From NCBI RefSeq assembly GCF_001553645.1, contig NZ_CP014231.1, positions 62,001 through 126,000 on the forward strand: DNA of 64,000 bases, written 5' to 3'. Of the stretch, positions 63,291 through 64,000 are shown piece after piece (the stretch's first letter is position 1; every line of letters begins with the position of its first letter). Both the position numbers and the translations under genes were made by a program. Origin of the DNA: Leptotrichia sp. oral taxon 847 (GTDB lineage Bacteria > Fusobacteriota > Fusobacteriia > Fusobacteriales > Leptotrichiaceae). The notes beneath the pieces are model-generated. The model was given only the letters and a program-made list of their open reading frames with translations, had not been told where the DNA came from and made no database searches.

Positions 63291-63956
63291 TTATTGTATA
63301 TTATTATTCGTTATCACTCTTGACATAAAATTTGAAATTATTATTTCATATCCGTAAAACAAAATACACATAATTCCTATGATTATTCTCAAAATGGCTG
63401 TAATATCTGCGTCAAAGTCCAACCAAATCATTACTGCATTTGAAAAAGTCAACACTGAAATTACTATTAAGAAAAAATTTTTTGTGTTACACATACAAAA
63501 GAATAAAGAAATTGAAAAAAATATATATGCCACTCTTACTAATCCTATTCGTGTTGTCAATCCTTGTGAAGAAGTTACTAAATCATTAAAGTATGGTGAA
63601 CTTTCCAAATAAACTCTTGAAATGTCCACAAGCATTGAAACTACAATAAAAATTAAAAACATTATATTAAATCCCAAATTTTCTCTATTTCCTTTTTTAT
63701 AAAAAGAAAAAATTGTCCAAAAAAGAAAAATCCAAAAAAGAAAACTTACCATAACTAAATGGCTTGTTATATAATGAATTTTATCATTGGGAAACTCTTT
63801 AAAAACAGTGTTATAAAAATCTAAATTTAATGTTATAAAACGAAAAGATATAAGTATTCCCACCAAATTTCTAAATAAATTTAAAAGTTTTTTTATTTCT
63901 GATGGATTTTCTCTAAACTTTTTTATTATTTTTTCCTCTATTTTTTTAGTTTTCAT
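63291..63956 (-). CDS. Polytopic membrane protein of unknown function
   Basis: This 221-residue protein has about six hydrophobic segments (NLVGILISFRFITLNL, LVMVSFLFWIFLFWTIF, LGFNIMFLIFIVVSMLVDIS, FFSISLFFCM, FLIVISVLTFSNAVMIW, IIGIMCILFYGYEIII), a basic N-terminus, and no recognisable motif. AGGAGAG site. Family unknown. Confidence 0.65.
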   Translation of the reverse strand: MKTKKIEEKIIKKFRENPSEIKKLLNLFRNLVGILISFRFITLNLDFYNTVFKEFPNDKIHYITSHLVMVSFLFWIFLFWTIFSFYKKGNRENLGFNIMFLIFIVVSMLVDISRVYLESSPYFNDLVTSSQGLTTRIGLVRVAYIFFSISLFFCMCNTKNFFLIVISVLTFSNAVMIWLDFDADITAILRIIIGIMCILFYGYEIIISNFMSRVITNNNIQ

Positions 63957-64000
63957 AAAAAACTCTCCTGACTAACTTTCTTTTTCAATAAATCTTTTGA

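Noticed and set aside
1-64000. CRISPR array
   Set aside because: No regularly spaced short repeats were seen; the repeated elements found are long and dispersed or a single tandem pair.

Overview
The window is very AT-rich (roughly 28-30% G+C by eye) and tightly packed, with AAGGAGG-type ribosome binding sites and TTGAAA-17-TATAAT promoters. Gene content fits a fermentative oral member of the Fusobacteriota: a Na+-translocating oxaloacetate decarboxylase fed by PEP carboxykinase, CdiA/haemagglutinin remnants, several AAA-ATPase/PD-(D/E)XK fusion genes, and scattered histidine genes. Leptotrichia is my best guess, by inference from content only. No rRNA, tRNA or CRISPR array was recognised.

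Layout. 1-180 is the end of a long dispersed repeat. 196-1600 carries alkD and hisB. 1839-3713 holds secreted hypotheticals plus a decayed second alkD copy. 3756-6074 encodes a PLD-nuclease/AAA+ ATPase fusion. 6294-13932 is mostly housekeeping: hisJ/hisK-type histidinol phosphatase, an SDR, nnrED, ribF, scpA, murJ, mscL. 13933-22590 is the main accessory island: a truncated CdiA-like exoprotein end, then a row of orphan toxin C-termini and fragments, most followed by an intact candidate immunity gene. 22643-28304 holds lepA, a DEDDh exonuclease and a PLD/helicase/DUF3427 protein. 28372-29733 is an IS256-family element. 29788-32141 has a beta-helix surface protein and an orphan tyrosine recombinase. 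32525-38639 is pckA-oadA-oadG-biotin carrier-oadB-birA, a complete oxaloacetate decarboxylase pump module with its own biotin ligase. 38698-45331 (mostly minus strand) is a his cluster (hisIE, hisF, hisA, hisH) invaded by two divergent toxin-antitoxin pairs (MntA/HepT and Phd/ParE-type). 45564-49134 has a chimeric pseudogene, gltX and a second copy of the long repeat.

49135-63956 is a second accessory segment: a second IS256 copy with a tandemly duplicated end, an AAA-ATPase/PDDEXK gene, a degenerate minus-strand toxin cassette with immunity candidates, yjdF behind a probable riboswitch, tandem nitroreductases, nfo and a MATE transporter. It ends at the third repeat copy, which is inverted relative to the second, so about 13.5 kb is flanked by inverted repeats.

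The strongest candidates for undescribed biology are: the orphan toxin/immunity array at 13.9-22.6 kb, whose two paired toxins share a C-terminal domain (possibly TNT/ART-like NAD-directed); the PLD-AAA+ fusion at 3.7-6.1 kb; the exonuclease plus PLD-helicase pair at 24.6-28.3 kb; and hisIE sitting 3 bp behind a HepT toxin gene.
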